The notes under the pieces: model-generated
Told to the model about the DNA's origin: nothing
What the model saw: the letters and a program-made list of their open reading frames with translations, nothing else
The model's database searches: none
Program-made: the position numbers and the translations under genes
Origin: Natrialbaceae archaeon AArc-T1-2
GTDB taxonomy: Archaea; Halobacteriota; Halobacteria; Halobacteriales; Natrialbaceae
Assembly: GCF_030273315.1 (NCBI RefSeq)
Contig: NZ_CP127174.1
Location: 1,302,001-1,366,000, forward strand
Length of the DNA: 64,000 nucleotides
Reading direction: 5' to 3'
Part shown: positions 28,264-37,800 of the stretch, piece after piece
Layout of the letters: the number at the start of each line of letters is the position of its first letter
Position numbering within the stretch: the first letter of the stretch is position 1

Positions 28264-29420
28264 GCGACCACGACTTCGTCTCCGGCAGCAAGCCGATCGG
28301 AATCGAACGCGGCGACGGGCCGTATCTCTACAGCACCGACGGGACGGCGTACGTAGACGCGGGCGCGAGTTTCGCCTGCACACCGCTTGGACACAGCCAT
28401 CCGGCTGTCGTCGACGCGGTACAGGAACAGGTCGGCAGGCTGACGTTCGTCGACTCCTCGTTCCCGGTCCAGTCCCGCGAGGACGCCTACGCCGCGTTCG
28501 TCGCGTCGACGCCCGAAGGCCTCGAGTCGGCCTGGTTCTGTAACTCCGGCACCGAGGCAAACGAGGCCGCGCTGAAGTTCGCCCGCTCGGCGACCGGCGA
28601 CTCGACGATCGTCGCCGCGACCCGTGCGTTCCACGGCCGAACGATGGGTGCGCTCGCGGCGACCTGGAAGGACACGTACAAGAAGCCGTTCGAGCCTCTG
28701 GCCGGCGACGTCGAGTTCGTCCCCTACGGCGATAGCGAGGAACTCACGGCGGCCGTCGACGACGAGACGGCGGCCGTCATCCTCGAGCCGATCCAGGGCG
28801 AAGGCGGGATCAACGTCCCGCCCACGGGCTACCTCGAGACCGCCCGCGAACTCACCGAGGAAGCAGACGCGGCGCTGGTCTTCGACGAGGTCCAGACCGG
28901 GATGGGCCGGACGGGTTCGATGTGGGCCTGTCAAAACGTCGGCGTCACGCCCGACATCCTCACGACGGCGAAAGGCCTCGGTAACGGTCTGCCCGTCGGC
29001 GGCGTCGCCGTTCGGGACTGGATCGCAGACGGCGCGGGCTCGCACAACGCCACCTTCAGCGGCGGCCCCGTCGTCACCGCGGCGGTCCACGCGACGATCT
29101 CGACGCTGGTCGAAGAGGAGTGGCCCGCCCACGCCGCCGGGATGGGCGACTATCTCGCGGGCGAACTCGAGGCGACCCTCGGTGACGAGGTCCGCGAGGT
29201 CCGCGGCGAGGGACTGCTCGTCGGCATCGAGTTGAAACGGGGGGCCAACCGCGTCGCTCGTGACCTGGCGATGAACCACCAGGTGCTCGCGCTGCCGGCG
29301 GGTCGGACCGTCCTGCGCCTGCTGCCGCCGCTGGTGATCGACCGGGAAGAGGCCGATCAGCTCGTGGACGCGTTAGGCGCGGTCGTCGCACCAGAGACGG
29401 ACGCCGAAACCGAATCATGA
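28260..29420 (+). CDS. argD: LysW-aminosemialdehyde aminotransferase
   Basis: A 386-residue class III PLP aminotransferase forming LysW-ornithine (or LysW-lysine) from the semialdehyde with glutamate as donor. The PLP Lys lies in TTAKGLGNG near residue 237, VFDEVQTGMGRTG near 206-218 and the substrate-binding CNSGTEANE near 94 are the family signatures. ATG overlaps the argB stop, and its TGA overlaps the argE start. No change from the normal length. Confidence 0.94.
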   Translation: MSDHDFVSGSKPIGIERGDGPYLYSTDGTAYVDAGASFACTPLGHSHPAVVDAVQEQVGRLTFVDSSFPVQSREDAYAAFVASTPEGLESAWFCNSGTEANEAALKFARSATGDSTIVAATRAFHGRTMGALAATWKDTYKKPFEPLAGDVEFVPYGDSEELTAAVDDETAAVILEPIQGEGGINVPPTGYLETARELTEEADAALVFDEVQTGMGRTGSMWACQNVGVTPDILTTAKGLGNGLPVGGVAVRDWIADGAGSHNATFSGGPVVTAAVHATISTLVEEEWPAHAAGMGDYLAGELEATLGDEVREVRGEGLLVGIELKRGANRVARDLAMNHQVLALPAGRTVLRLLPPLVIDREEADQLVDALGAVVAPETDAETES

Positions 29421-30481
29421 ACGCGAGCACGAGCGACCCGACGAACGTCTCACTCGAGGCGGCCCGGGAGCTCCTCGTCGATCTCGTCTCGACCCCCTCG
29501 CCCTCCGGCGAGGAACGCGAGGCGGCGAAACGGCTCGTCGACTTCTTCGAGGCCCACGACCGGGAGGCCAGGATCGACGGGATCGGCAACGTCCGTGCGC
29601 CAGCCGACGATGCCGTTCTCCTCACCTCGCACATCGACACCGTGCCGGGTGACATCCCGGTCGAGGTCGAGGAAAGCGGCGACGACGAGATCCTCTGGGG
29701 TCGTGGCAGCGTCGACGCGACGGGGCCACTCGCCGCGATGGCGGTCGCCGCCGTCCGCACGGGGGTCTCGTTCGTCGGCGTCGTCGGCGAGGAGGTCGAC
29801 TCCCGTGGCGCACGCTACCTGGTCGAGAACCGCGAGGAGCCTGCGGCCGTCGTCAACGGGGAGCCCTCCGGCGTCAACGGCATCACGCTCGGCTATCGCG
29901 GACTGCTCGCCGGAACCTACGTCGCGACCAGCGAGTCCGGGCACACCTCCCGTCCCGACCCGAACGCGATCCAGCACGCGATCCGGTGGTGGACCGCCGT
30001 CGAGGAGACCTTCGAGGCCGACGAGTACGACCCCATCTTCGAGCAGGTGACGACCAAGCCGGTCGAGATCGACGGCGGCACCAGCACGGACGGCCTCTCC
30101 GTTGAGACGACGATGGACGTCCAGTTGCGGGTCCCGCCCGAACTCGACACTGATGCGGTCCGCGAGACCGCCGAAGCCGAACTCGAGGTCGGCACCGTGA
30201 CCTGGAAAGACGCCGTCGAGCCGGTGATGACGAGTCCACGCACCGAGGTCGCACGGGCGTTCCGGGTCGCCATCCGCGAGGTCGGCGACGAACCGCGTCT
30301 GCTCCGAAAGACCGGCACCAGCGACATGAACGTCTACGCCGGCGCGTGGGACTGTCCGATGGTCACCTACGGCCCGGGCAACTCAGAGCTCGATCACGCA
30401 CCCGACGAACGCCTGTCGCTGTCGGCGTACGACCGCTCGATCGCCGTCCTCGAGCACGTTTCGAAGACGCTTCAGGAGTAA
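29417..30481 (+). CDS. argE: LysW-ornithine/lysine hydrolase (LysK/ArgE type)
   Basis: A 354-residue M20 metallopeptidase releasing ornithine from LysW. The metal-binding set is present: LTSHIDTVPGD (His near 71), a bridging Asp in GRGSVDATGPL near 97, and GEEVDSRGA near 121 with the catalytic Glu. A C-terminal metal ligand His lies in SELDHAPDE. It is called LysK in lysine-making archaea. Start ATG overlaps the argD stop by four bases. Confidence 0.92.
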   Translation: MNASTSDPTNVSLEAARELLVDLVSTPSPSGEEREAAKRLVDFFEAHDREARIDGIGNVRAPADDAVLLTSHIDTVPGDIPVEVEESGDDEILWGRGSVDATGPLAAMAVAAVRTGVSFVGVVGEEVDSRGARYLVENREEPAAVVNGEPSGVNGITLGYRGLLAGTYVATSESGHTSRPDPNAIQHAIRWWTAVEETFEADEYDPIFEQVTTKPVEIDGGTSTDGLSVETTMDVQLRVPPELDTDAVRETAEAELEVGTVTWKDAVEPVMTSPRTEVARAFRVAIREVGDEPRLLRKTGTSDMNVYAGAWDCPMVTYGPGNSELDHAPDERLSLSAYDRSIAVLEHVSKTLQE

Positions 30482-30499
30482 TACGATCCGATACGATAC

Positions 30500-31417
30500 A
30501 TGACCGAACCACGACACTTTCTCACCGTCGACGACCTCTCGCAACCGGAACTGCTGTCGGTACTCGACCGCGCCGAGGAGTACAGAACCGCCGTCGCAAA
30601 CGACGAAGACCACCACGAGCTCGCCGGACAGACGCTCGGGATGCTCTTTCAGAAACCGAGCACCCGTACCCGGGTCTCGTTCGAGACGGGGATGACCCAA
30701 CTCGGCGGCCACGCCGTCTTTCTCGGCAAAGACGACATCCAACTCGGTCGCGGCGAGCCGCTGAAAGACACCGCACGGACGCTCTCGCGGTACGTCGACG
30801 GCGTGATGGCCAGACTGTTCGAACACGAGAACGTCGAGATCCTGGCCGAGTACGCCGACGTCCCCGTCGTCAACGGACTCACCGACGACGCTCATCCCTG
30901 TCAGATCCTCGCGGACCTGCTGACGATCCGCCAGCAGTTCGGCGACCTCGAGGACGTCTCTGCGACCTGGATCGGCGACGGCAACAACGTCGCCCAGTCG
31001 TTCGTGCTGGGCTGTGCGATCGCCGACATCGACCTCACCGTCGCGACTCCGCCCGAACACACCGTCGACGACGCCGTCCTCGAGCGAGCGGCCGAACTCG
31101 GAGCCGAACCGGAGACGACGACTGATCCCGTCGAGGCGGTCGCGGGCACGGACGTCGTCTACACCGACGTCTGGGTGAGCATGGGTCAGGAGGACGAACG
31201 CGAGATCCGTCTGCGTCGCTTCGACGGCTTCCAGGTCAACCAGGAGTTGCTCTCGAACGCTCCGGAAGCCGTCGTCATGCACTGTCTGCCCGCCCACCGC
31301 GGCGAGGAGGTCACCGACACCGTCTTGGAGGGTGATCGCTCGATCGTCTTCGACCAGGCCGAGAACCGGCTGCACGCACAGAAAGCGTTGCTCGTCGAAC
31401 TGCTCGGTGACGACTGA
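30500..31417 (+). CDS. argF: ornithine carbamoyltransferase
   Basis: A 305-residue transcarbamylase making citrulline from ornithine and carbamoyl phosphate. The carbamoyl-phosphate loop KPSTRTRVSFE is near residues 52-62, HPCQILADLL near 133-142, and the ornithine-site HCLPAHRGEE near 258-267. It lies 18 bases after argE and is the last gene of the operon. This gene, with argG and argH upstream, shows that the LysW system here serves arginine. Confidence 0.96.
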   Translation: MTEPRHFLTVDDLSQPELLSVLDRAEEYRTAVANDEDHHELAGQTLGMLFQKPSTRTRVSFETGMTQLGGHAVFLGKDDIQLGRGEPLKDTARTLSRYVDGVMARLFEHENVEILAEYADVPVVNGLTDDAHPCQILADLLTIRQQFGDLEDVSATWIGDGNNVAQSFVLGCAIADIDLTVATPPEHTVDDAVLERAAELGAEPETTTDPVEAVAGTDVVYTDVWVSMGQEDEREIRLRRFDGFQVNQELLSNAPEAVVMHCLPAHRGEEVTDTVLEGDRSIVFDQAENRLHAQKALLVELLGDD

Positions 31418-31504
31418 TCCGGACTTTCGAACGCGGGTCCATGTCCGTCCCGTCTCGAGTCGAACCCACCCCACTTTTCTCTCTCGACCCCCTCCCCGGG
31501 GACA

Positions 31505-32764
31505 ATGAGTCTTCGTCTATCCGCGACGACGCCGGAGACGCCGACCGAGGCGACCGACGGCACCTGGCTCGAGTGTATCGAGTGTGCCGAGAGCTACGCC
31601 CCCTTCGAGGACGTCCGCTACACCTGCGACGAGTGCAACGGCCTGCTCGAGGTCCGCTACGACGAGCCCCCGACGTTCGACGAGTTCGAGGGCGAGGGCG
31701 TCTGGCGCTACGACGCGGCCCTGCCACTCGAGTCCGGCGTGACGACCCAGGAGGGTGCGACGCCGCTTTACGAGGTCCCTCGCCTCGAGGAATCGGTCGG
31801 CGTCGAGGCCCTGCGGATCAAACACGAGGGGATGAACCCAACGGGGTCGTTCAAAGACCGCGGGATGACCGTCGGCGTCGCCGTCGCTCGTAAACTCGGC
31901 GTCGACCGGCTGGCCTGTGCCTCGACGGGCAACACGAGTGCCGCGCTCGCGGCGTACGGTTCCCGGGCCGACATGGAGACGCTCGTCCTCTTGCCCGCCG
32001 GGAAAGTCGCCGCCGGGAAGGTCGCCCAGGCGAGTCTCCACGGCGCTCGCATCTTGGAGGTCGACGGCAACTTCGACGCCTGTCTCGACGTCGTCCAGGA
32101 ACTCGCCGAACGCGGCGAGGCTTACCTGCTGAACTCGCTGAATCCGTTCCGGCTCGAGGGCCAGAAGACGATCGGGCTGGAGATCCTCGAGGGGTTCCAG
32201 GCCGACTACGGCGTTTGGCCCGACCGAATCGTCCTCCCGGTCGGCAACGCCGGCAACACGGCGGCGCTGTACAAGGCCTTTCGCGAACTCGTCCAGGCAG
32301 ACGAACTCGAACCCGAGGACGTACCTAAACTCACGGGCGTCCAGGCCGAGGGCGCAGCGCCGATGGTCGAAGCGATCGAGAACGACGCCGACGAGGTCCG
32401 TCGCTGGGAGGAGGTCGAAACCCGCGCAACCGCGATCCGAATCGGCAACCCCGTGAACGCGCCGAAAGCGCTGCCGGGCATCCGCGAGACCGGCGGCACC
32501 GCAGTCAGCGTCACGGACGGGGAGATCACCGAAGCCCAGCGCGACCTCGCCACGGAAGGCGTCGGCGTCGAACCCGCCTCTGCCGCCTCGGTCGCCGGGC
32601 TCCGGAAACTCCGCACCGAGGGCGTCGTCGGCGACGACGAACGCGTCGCCTGCCTGACGACGGGCCACCTGCTGAAAGACCCCGACGCCGCCGCCGCGGC
32701 CGGCAACGATCCCGAGCCCGTGCCCGCTGATACGAAAGGCGTGCTCGAGCACCTCGAGAACTGA
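31505..32764 (+). CDS. thrC: threonine synthase
   Basis: A 419-residue PLP enzyme converting O-phosphohomoserine to threonine. N-terminal Cys pairs CIEC (near 22) and CDEC (near 42) form a small zinc ribbon common to archaeal threonine synthases. The PLP Lys is in NPTGSFKDRGM near residue 118, CASTGNTSAALAAYG near 138-152, and GNAGNTAALY near 248. A TATA-like cttttct is about 25-30 bases before the ATG. It is followed by a terminator-like palindrome and T run. Confidence 0.94.
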   Translation: MSLRLSATTPETPTEATDGTWLECIECAESYAPFEDVRYTCDECNGLLEVRYDEPPTFDEFEGEGVWRYDAALPLESGVTTQEGATPLYEVPRLEESVGVEALRIKHEGMNPTGSFKDRGMTVGVAVARKLGVDRLACASTGNTSAALAAYGSRADMETLVLLPAGKVAAGKVAQASLHGARILEVDGNFDACLDVVQELAERGEAYLLNSLNPFRLEGQKTIGLEILEGFQADYGVWPDRIVLPVGNAGNTAALYKAFRELVQADELEPEDVPKLTGVQAEGAAPMVEAIENDADEVRRWEEVETRATAIRIGNPVNAPKALPGIRETGGTAVSVTDGEITEAQRDLATEGVGVEPASAASVAGLRKLRTEGVVGDDERVACLTTGHLLKDPDAAAAAGNDPEPVPADTKGVLEHLEN

Positions 32765-32784
32765 GTCGGCGGCCGAACGACGCG

Positions 32785-32822
32785 CGTCAGACGCGTCTGA
32801 CGTCAGACTGACTGACTTTTTT
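32785..32822 (+). terminator. palindrome plus T run after thrC
   Basis: The perfect palindrome cgtcagacgcgtctgacg (32785-32802) overlaps a second one, gtctgacgtcagac (32795-32808), and six T follow at 32817-32822. This is a likely end for the thrC transcript. The T run may also act as the TATA-like element of the next gene, whose ATG is 29 bases downstream. Confidence 0.6.
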
Positions 32823-32850
32823 GGTCGACCACACAGTACGTTCGTCCGCG

Positions 32851-33177
32851 ATGTCCATCGATCCCCGAGCTCACGGCTACACCGCAGCCACACCGTCGGC
32901 GCACTCTCCCGGTCACGGGTTCGACTCCGGCCCGCGAATCCGCCACCATAGCCCCCCAGGTACTCGTCAACCGCTTGCCGACCGCATCGAACGTCTGCAG
33001 TTGCGCGCACGGGTCGCTGCCCTCGAGTACGCACTCGCCGAGAGCGAGCGCCAACGACAGGCGATCATCGACCAGTACGAACTGCTCCTCGAGACCGACG
33101 ACGAGTCGACCGTCAGCGAATCAGACGACGGCCTGCTGGCCCGCGTGTGCCAAGCGTCGGTCACACTCGGCCGGTAG
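32851..33177 (+). CDS. small protein with coiled coil, unknown
   Basis: A 108-residue protein not recognised. The first 45 residues are Pro/His/Gly-rich and probably disordered; residues 45-82 form a helix with heptads (ADRIERLQLRARVAALEYAL), and the C-terminus is acidic. ATG at 32851 lies 29 bases after a T-rich TATA-like element. The downstream gap (33178-33353) is AT-rich near its end and serves as the promoter of the TFB gene. Confidence 0.55.
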   Translation: MSIDPRAHGYTAATPSAHSPGHGFDSGPRIRHHSPPGTRQPLADRIERLQLRARVAALEYALAESERQRQAIIDQYELLLETDDESTVSESDDGLLARVCQASVTLGR

Positions 33178-33353
33178 CCGTCCGGATCGTCCGCGGTCGT
33201 GTACCGAATCGACCTCGTACGCACCTCTTATGAGGTCGTGAGAGCGAGTTCCCCAGCCGCGCAAGGTACCGTTACCAGATATATCATTCAGATACATGGA
33301 AGCATTTTAATAATACTATAGTTTAAGTTAGATGGTGTGCGGAAGAATTACCG

Positions 33354-34238
33354 ATGAGCGAACCTGATACGATTCCTGTCTGTGCCGAGTGCGGCGGGCG
33401 CTTGCGGACGCTGGCGACCGAAACCGTCTGCGAGGAGTGTGGACTCGTCACCGCGAGGGATACGATCGATCGCGGTCCCGAGTGGCGGACGTTCGACGAC
33501 GAAGACGAAGACCGGAAGCGAACCGGCGCGCCGCTGACTCGATCGCGTCACGATCGTGGACTTTCGACGGAGATCGGGTACGGATCAGCGGTGCGACTCA
33601 CCGGTCGCAAGCGCCGCCAGCTCGCGCGAATGCGCCGAGAGCACGACCGTGCGCGGATCCCCTCGACAGCCGACTCGAACAGAGTGTGTGGCTTCACCGA
33701 GATCCGGCGCGTCGTCTCGCAACTGTCGTTGCCGATCGACGTGCGGGAGCAAGCCTGTGCGCTGTTCGAGTCCGCTCAGTCTGCGGATCTACTCCGTGGT
33801 CGCTCCATCGAAGGCTTTGCCGCCGCGGCGATCTATGCGATCTGTCGAACGCTCTCGATCGCCCGAACGGTCGACGAGATCGTCGCCATCGCACGGGCAG
33901 ACGAGGGCGAGCTCGTGGCTGCGTACGATGCGCTCAACCGTGAGCTCGGGTTGCCGACGGGCCCGATCGATCCCGCCGAGTACCTCGCTCGGTACGCGTC
34001 GAAACTCGAACTCGAGACGGCCGTCGAACGCCGCGCACGCGAACACGTGGCGGCGCTTCGCGACGCCGAACGTATCGGCGGCAAGAACCCAAGCGGCGTC
34101 GCCGCGGCCTGTCTCTACGCCGCTGCCGGCGACGACGACGCGACACGAACCGTCACGCAGGCCGACGCGGCGGCCGTCGCCGACGTCGCTCCGGTGACGA
34201 TTCGATCGACCGTCGACGATCTCCGGAGTCTCTTCTGA
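33354..34238 (+). CDS. tfb: transcription initiation factor TFB paralogue
   Basis: A 294-residue TFIIB homologue that binds the TBP-TATA complex and recruits RNA polymerase. The zinc ribbon uses C10, C13, C26 and C29; the B-reader/linker GPEWRTFDDEDE follows near 45-56; two cyclin folds span about 105-195 and 200-294. Haloarchaea carry many TFBs with different promoter preference. The upstream 80 bases are strikingly AT-rich, with TATA-like ttttaataat (33304) and gtttaagtt (33320). The C-terminal end lacks an obvious extension. Confidence 0.92.
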   Translation: MSEPDTIPVCAECGGRLRTLATETVCEECGLVTARDTIDRGPEWRTFDDEDEDRKRTGAPLTRSRHDRGLSTEIGYGSAVRLTGRKRRQLARMRREHDRARIPSTADSNRVCGFTEIRRVVSQLSLPIDVREQACALFESAQSADLLRGRSIEGFAAAAIYAICRTLSIARTVDEIVAIARADEGELVAAYDALNRELGLPTGPIDPAEYLARYASKLELETAVERRAREHVAALRDAERIGGKNPSGVAAACLYAAAGDDDATRTVTQADAAAVADVAPVTIRSTVDDLRSLF

Positions 34239-34321
34239 GACGGACCGCTGCCAGTGCCGGCACGAGCAGATCGCGGCTGTGCCAGGACGTCGGTACGGCA
34301 ACCGTTGGCGGGCCGGGCTGG

Positions 34322-34696
34322 CTACTCGTCGTCGAACAGCACCCGATCGCGCATCTCCGGCGGCATCGGATGGTCCGTTCCGGCCGCGAATTTCGGATAC
34401 GGCGTGTGCTCGTTCTCGCGTTCCTCGAACGCGACGGCCGCCTCGTAGGCCCGCCGATAGTCCGGCCGATCCACATCGACCGGCTGGACGCGTCGCACCT
34501 GCACTGACTCCCCGTGTTTGACACGCAGGCGAAACGCGAGAAACGCCCCGAACTCGGTCGCCTCGAGCAGGACAGCTCGACCGAACCGCCTGCTGACGGT
34601 CTCTTCGTGTGCGTTACAGATGTTTCGAAGCGTCTGGCGTGCCCCCGGTGTGTCGGCAATGACGAGAAACGCCGCCCGGCTCCCATCCACAACCAT
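34322..34696 (-). CDS. uncharacterised haloarchaeal protein next to mcm (DUF7855-like)
   Basis: A 124-residue cytosolic protein of unknown function. Conserved-looking segments are SRAAFLVIADTPGARQTLRNICNAHEETV, RRFGRAVLLEATEFGAFLAFRLR and ERENEHTPYPKFAAGTDHP. From memory it is regularly found downstream of mcm in haloarchaea, which hints at a replication-linked role, but nothing in the sequence proves one. ATG at 34696 is preferred to a codon 15 bases earlier; an AT-rich tttaatta lies about 20-28 bases upstream. Confidence 0.65.
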   Translation of the reverse strand: MVVDGSRAAFLVIADTPGARQTLRNICNAHEETVSRRFGRAVLLEATEFGAFLAFRLRVKHGESVQVRRVQPVDVDRPDYRRAYEAAVAFEERENEHTPYPKFAAGTDHPMPPEMRDRVLFDDE

Positions 34697-34819
34697 GGTT
34701 AGTGGTAGCAATAACTAATTAAAATTCTTTACTGTTCCCGTTGACACGAGCGCGGCGGCGTCGCGCCGTGTGGCTCGTCCCATCCGGAACGATCGCGGAC
34801 GTGCCGACACCGACCGGTC

Positions 34820-37800
34820 TCAGGTCGTCCGCAGCGTATCCGTGCTCGGCTCGTACACCTCGCCTTTCTGTTTGAGCTTCTCGATCTCGTGTTCGGCTTT
34901 CGAGCGGTCCAGACCGACCTCGTCGGCTCGCTCGAGCACCACGTCGGTCGGCGCGCCGTCGTCGTACTCCTCCTCGACGTCGCTGATGAGCTGTTTGAGG
35001 TTCTTGATCCGATCGCGCTGGGATTTGGAGGTCCCGGCCTCGACGATGTCGGCGTCGAACTCGCCCGTCTCGGGGTCGACGCCGATGTCCTGGAGACACG
35101 ACCGGACGATCTCGATCACTCGTTCGGCGTCGGCTTGCTCGACCGTATCCGACAGCCGCACCCGGGCGCTGGCCTCGGAGAGCCGAACCAGCGCCTCGAG
35201 TTTCCGGGCCGTGACCGGCACCGGCGCGTCCTCGTCGGTGCCTTTCGCACGCAGGTCGACGTAGAAGTCCCGGATCGCCTCCCGGGCCTCCTCGGTCATC
35301 CGCGGGTGACAGTTCTGTTTCGCGTAGGCGACGTACTTGCGCAACAGTTCGGCGTCGATCACCGGATCGACCTGGTCGGTCATCTCCTCGATCTCCTCGG
35401 CGGAGACCTCGAGCGAGGGCATCTCCTCGCGCTGGGTCGTCAACTCGCCCGCGTAGTTCGTCGTCAGAATGTGCTCTGCGAGGTCGCGATCTTTCTCCTC
35501 GTCGGGCTGGTCGGTGACCGTAAAGATCAGGTCGAACCGCGAGATCAACGCCGGCTCGAGGTCGATCTGCTCGCCGATGGGCTCGTACTGGTCGAACCGG
35601 CCGTACTTGGGGTTTGCCGCGCCCAGCAGCGAACAGCGCGACTGCAGCGTCGCGTTGATGCCAGCTTTCGAGACCGAAATCTTCTGTTGCTCGAGCGCTT
35701 CGTGCATGGCACTGCGGTCCTCGGAGTTGTGGACGACCATCCCGTTCGCGACGAAGTTGTGCGTGCCCTCGACAGTGAGGTCGTAGACGAACTCGAACGT
35801 GTCGCCGTCGATCCGGCGAACGTCGGTGATCTCTCGCGGTTCGACGTCACGAAGACCCGAGTCCGCGGACGATTCGACGAGTACGGCACCACCATCGGTC
35901 ACAACGGTGGACTGGTTGCAGGGCGCGAGCGTCTCGTCTCCTGGCTCGAGGTCCGCCGCGGCCCGCTCGGTGACGTCCCCGTTCTCGTGAACGAAAAACG
36001 GATGATCGGGTGTCGACCGAACCCAGTTCCCGTCTTCCGTGACGACCTCGACCAGTTCCGACGGCGCGTCGTACTGGTGGATGGCGGTCACCGGGCGTTC
36101 GACGATCGTTCCGTCGTCAGCCATCGTGCGAACGGAGCGGTCCACGTCGCGAATTGTTCGCCCGTTCTCGAGCTCTTCAACGGTTCCCTCGGCTATCGCG
36201 TCGTGGGCCAGTTCGCGGATTTCCACCTCTCCACCGGATGTCGAGACGGTCGAATCGCCGGTGACACACCGCATCTTATCGAGCTCGTCGACTGCGGCGA
36301 TCCCCTGGTCGGCGAGCACCAGCGCGCCGGCCTCTAAGGTCCACTGCTGGCCGTCGCCGAAGTCGTCGCGAACGGCCGCGGCCGTGTTGTGCGTGACGAC
36401 CCCGTTCGCGAGGAAGTTGTGCGTCTCCGGAACGGTGAGGTCGAACACCTCTTTCTCACCGGTATCGACCGCCGCGACGACCTCGTCCCAGCGGAGGTCG
36501 GCCTCGACCGCTTCCTCGACGATCGACTCGGCGTCGCCAAGGTCCCGATCCTCGAGCATTCGGCGGGCTCGCTCCCGACCGGGGTTGTCACCCCGATTGA
36601 AGTTCATGTAGTATTCGCCTCCCGCAGCGTCGACGGCGGTCAGAACGCTCCCGACCGGAATCGTCTCGCCGCGCCGCTTTGCGTCGCCGACGACGCGCTC
36701 GAGCGCGGCCTGCTTCGTCGGACAGCCGAACCCGATCGCGTCCGCGAACCGATCGATGTCCGTCCCGTAGCATTCGAGGTGGTACTGGACGTGGTTCGAC
36801 TCGATCTCGTACCCGTTCTCGAGGACGGAGACGCCACGCCGGTCGCGTTCGCGGACGCGAGCGCGGACGCCGTAGGTCTCGAGCATGAGCTGTACCTGCC
36901 GGGCGAACGTCTCGCTGATCGTCGAGAGGTGGATGCTCGAGCCGCCGTTCGTCCGTGCCGAGACGGAGCCGTCGGCATCCATCAGGCCACGAAGGAACGC
37001 GTCGGCGTGTTCCGCGGTCGCCAGTGCCGGATCGAGTTCGAGGTGGGCTTTCGGCGTCTCCATCCCGACGTTGGAGACGAACCTGGCGATCGTGGCGCTG
37101 TGGACCCGGATACACGGGACCCTGTCGTCCTGGTACTCGATCACGGGGCGCTTGTCGAACGTCTCGTCGAAAATGTCGACGGCGCGCTCCAGGATCGCCT
37201 CGTCGCCGTTCGAGATCCGGACGTGACCGCGATTCTCCCCGCGCCGGGAAAGCATAATATCGCCGTCACCGAAGACGAGTCCGAGCAGGTAACACAGGTC
37301 CTCATCGAACTCGTCAGGGATGCGAACGCTGTCGCCGTGTCGGAGCATCGCCCGGTCGATCGACAGCTCCTCGAGGTCGACGTCGATCGCCTCGAGTATT
37401 CGTCCGAGTCGATCCAGCGGGACGTGCCGGTTCGGAACCGTGTCATAGAGGAAATCCTCGGTGAGATCGAGTGCGGCCGCCGCGTCCCGGAGCGTCCCGA
37501 ACTCCTCGCACAACCGCCGGCGAATCAGGGCGACCGACTCGTCGTCGAGTTTCAGCTTCTCGTTCGTGAACTCGAAGTAGTCCTCGATCGGAGGCGTCGA
37601 TCGGTCGACCCCGTCGTATCTGGGGGCTGCGACGTACTCGCCGGCCTCGACGTCAGCGATCGGTTTCCACTCGAGGCCGTCGTTGCCACATGTCAGGACC
37701 GGCGTGTTTCGCGAGGCCTCGAGTTCCTTGCCGCGTGCCGTCTCGATACGGCGACACTGCTTCGGCGGCATTCGCCAGACGTGTGACGTCGATGCGGTCT

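Noticed and set aside
31517-33034. 505-codon minus-strand frame across thrC
   Set aside because: Composition is that of an antisense shadow, and threonine synthase on the plus strand has its full motif set.
34889-37786. Two long plus-strand frames (482 and 465 codons) opposite mcm
   Set aside because: They are complements of the MCM and intein frames; the minus strand has MCM and intein motifs in order.
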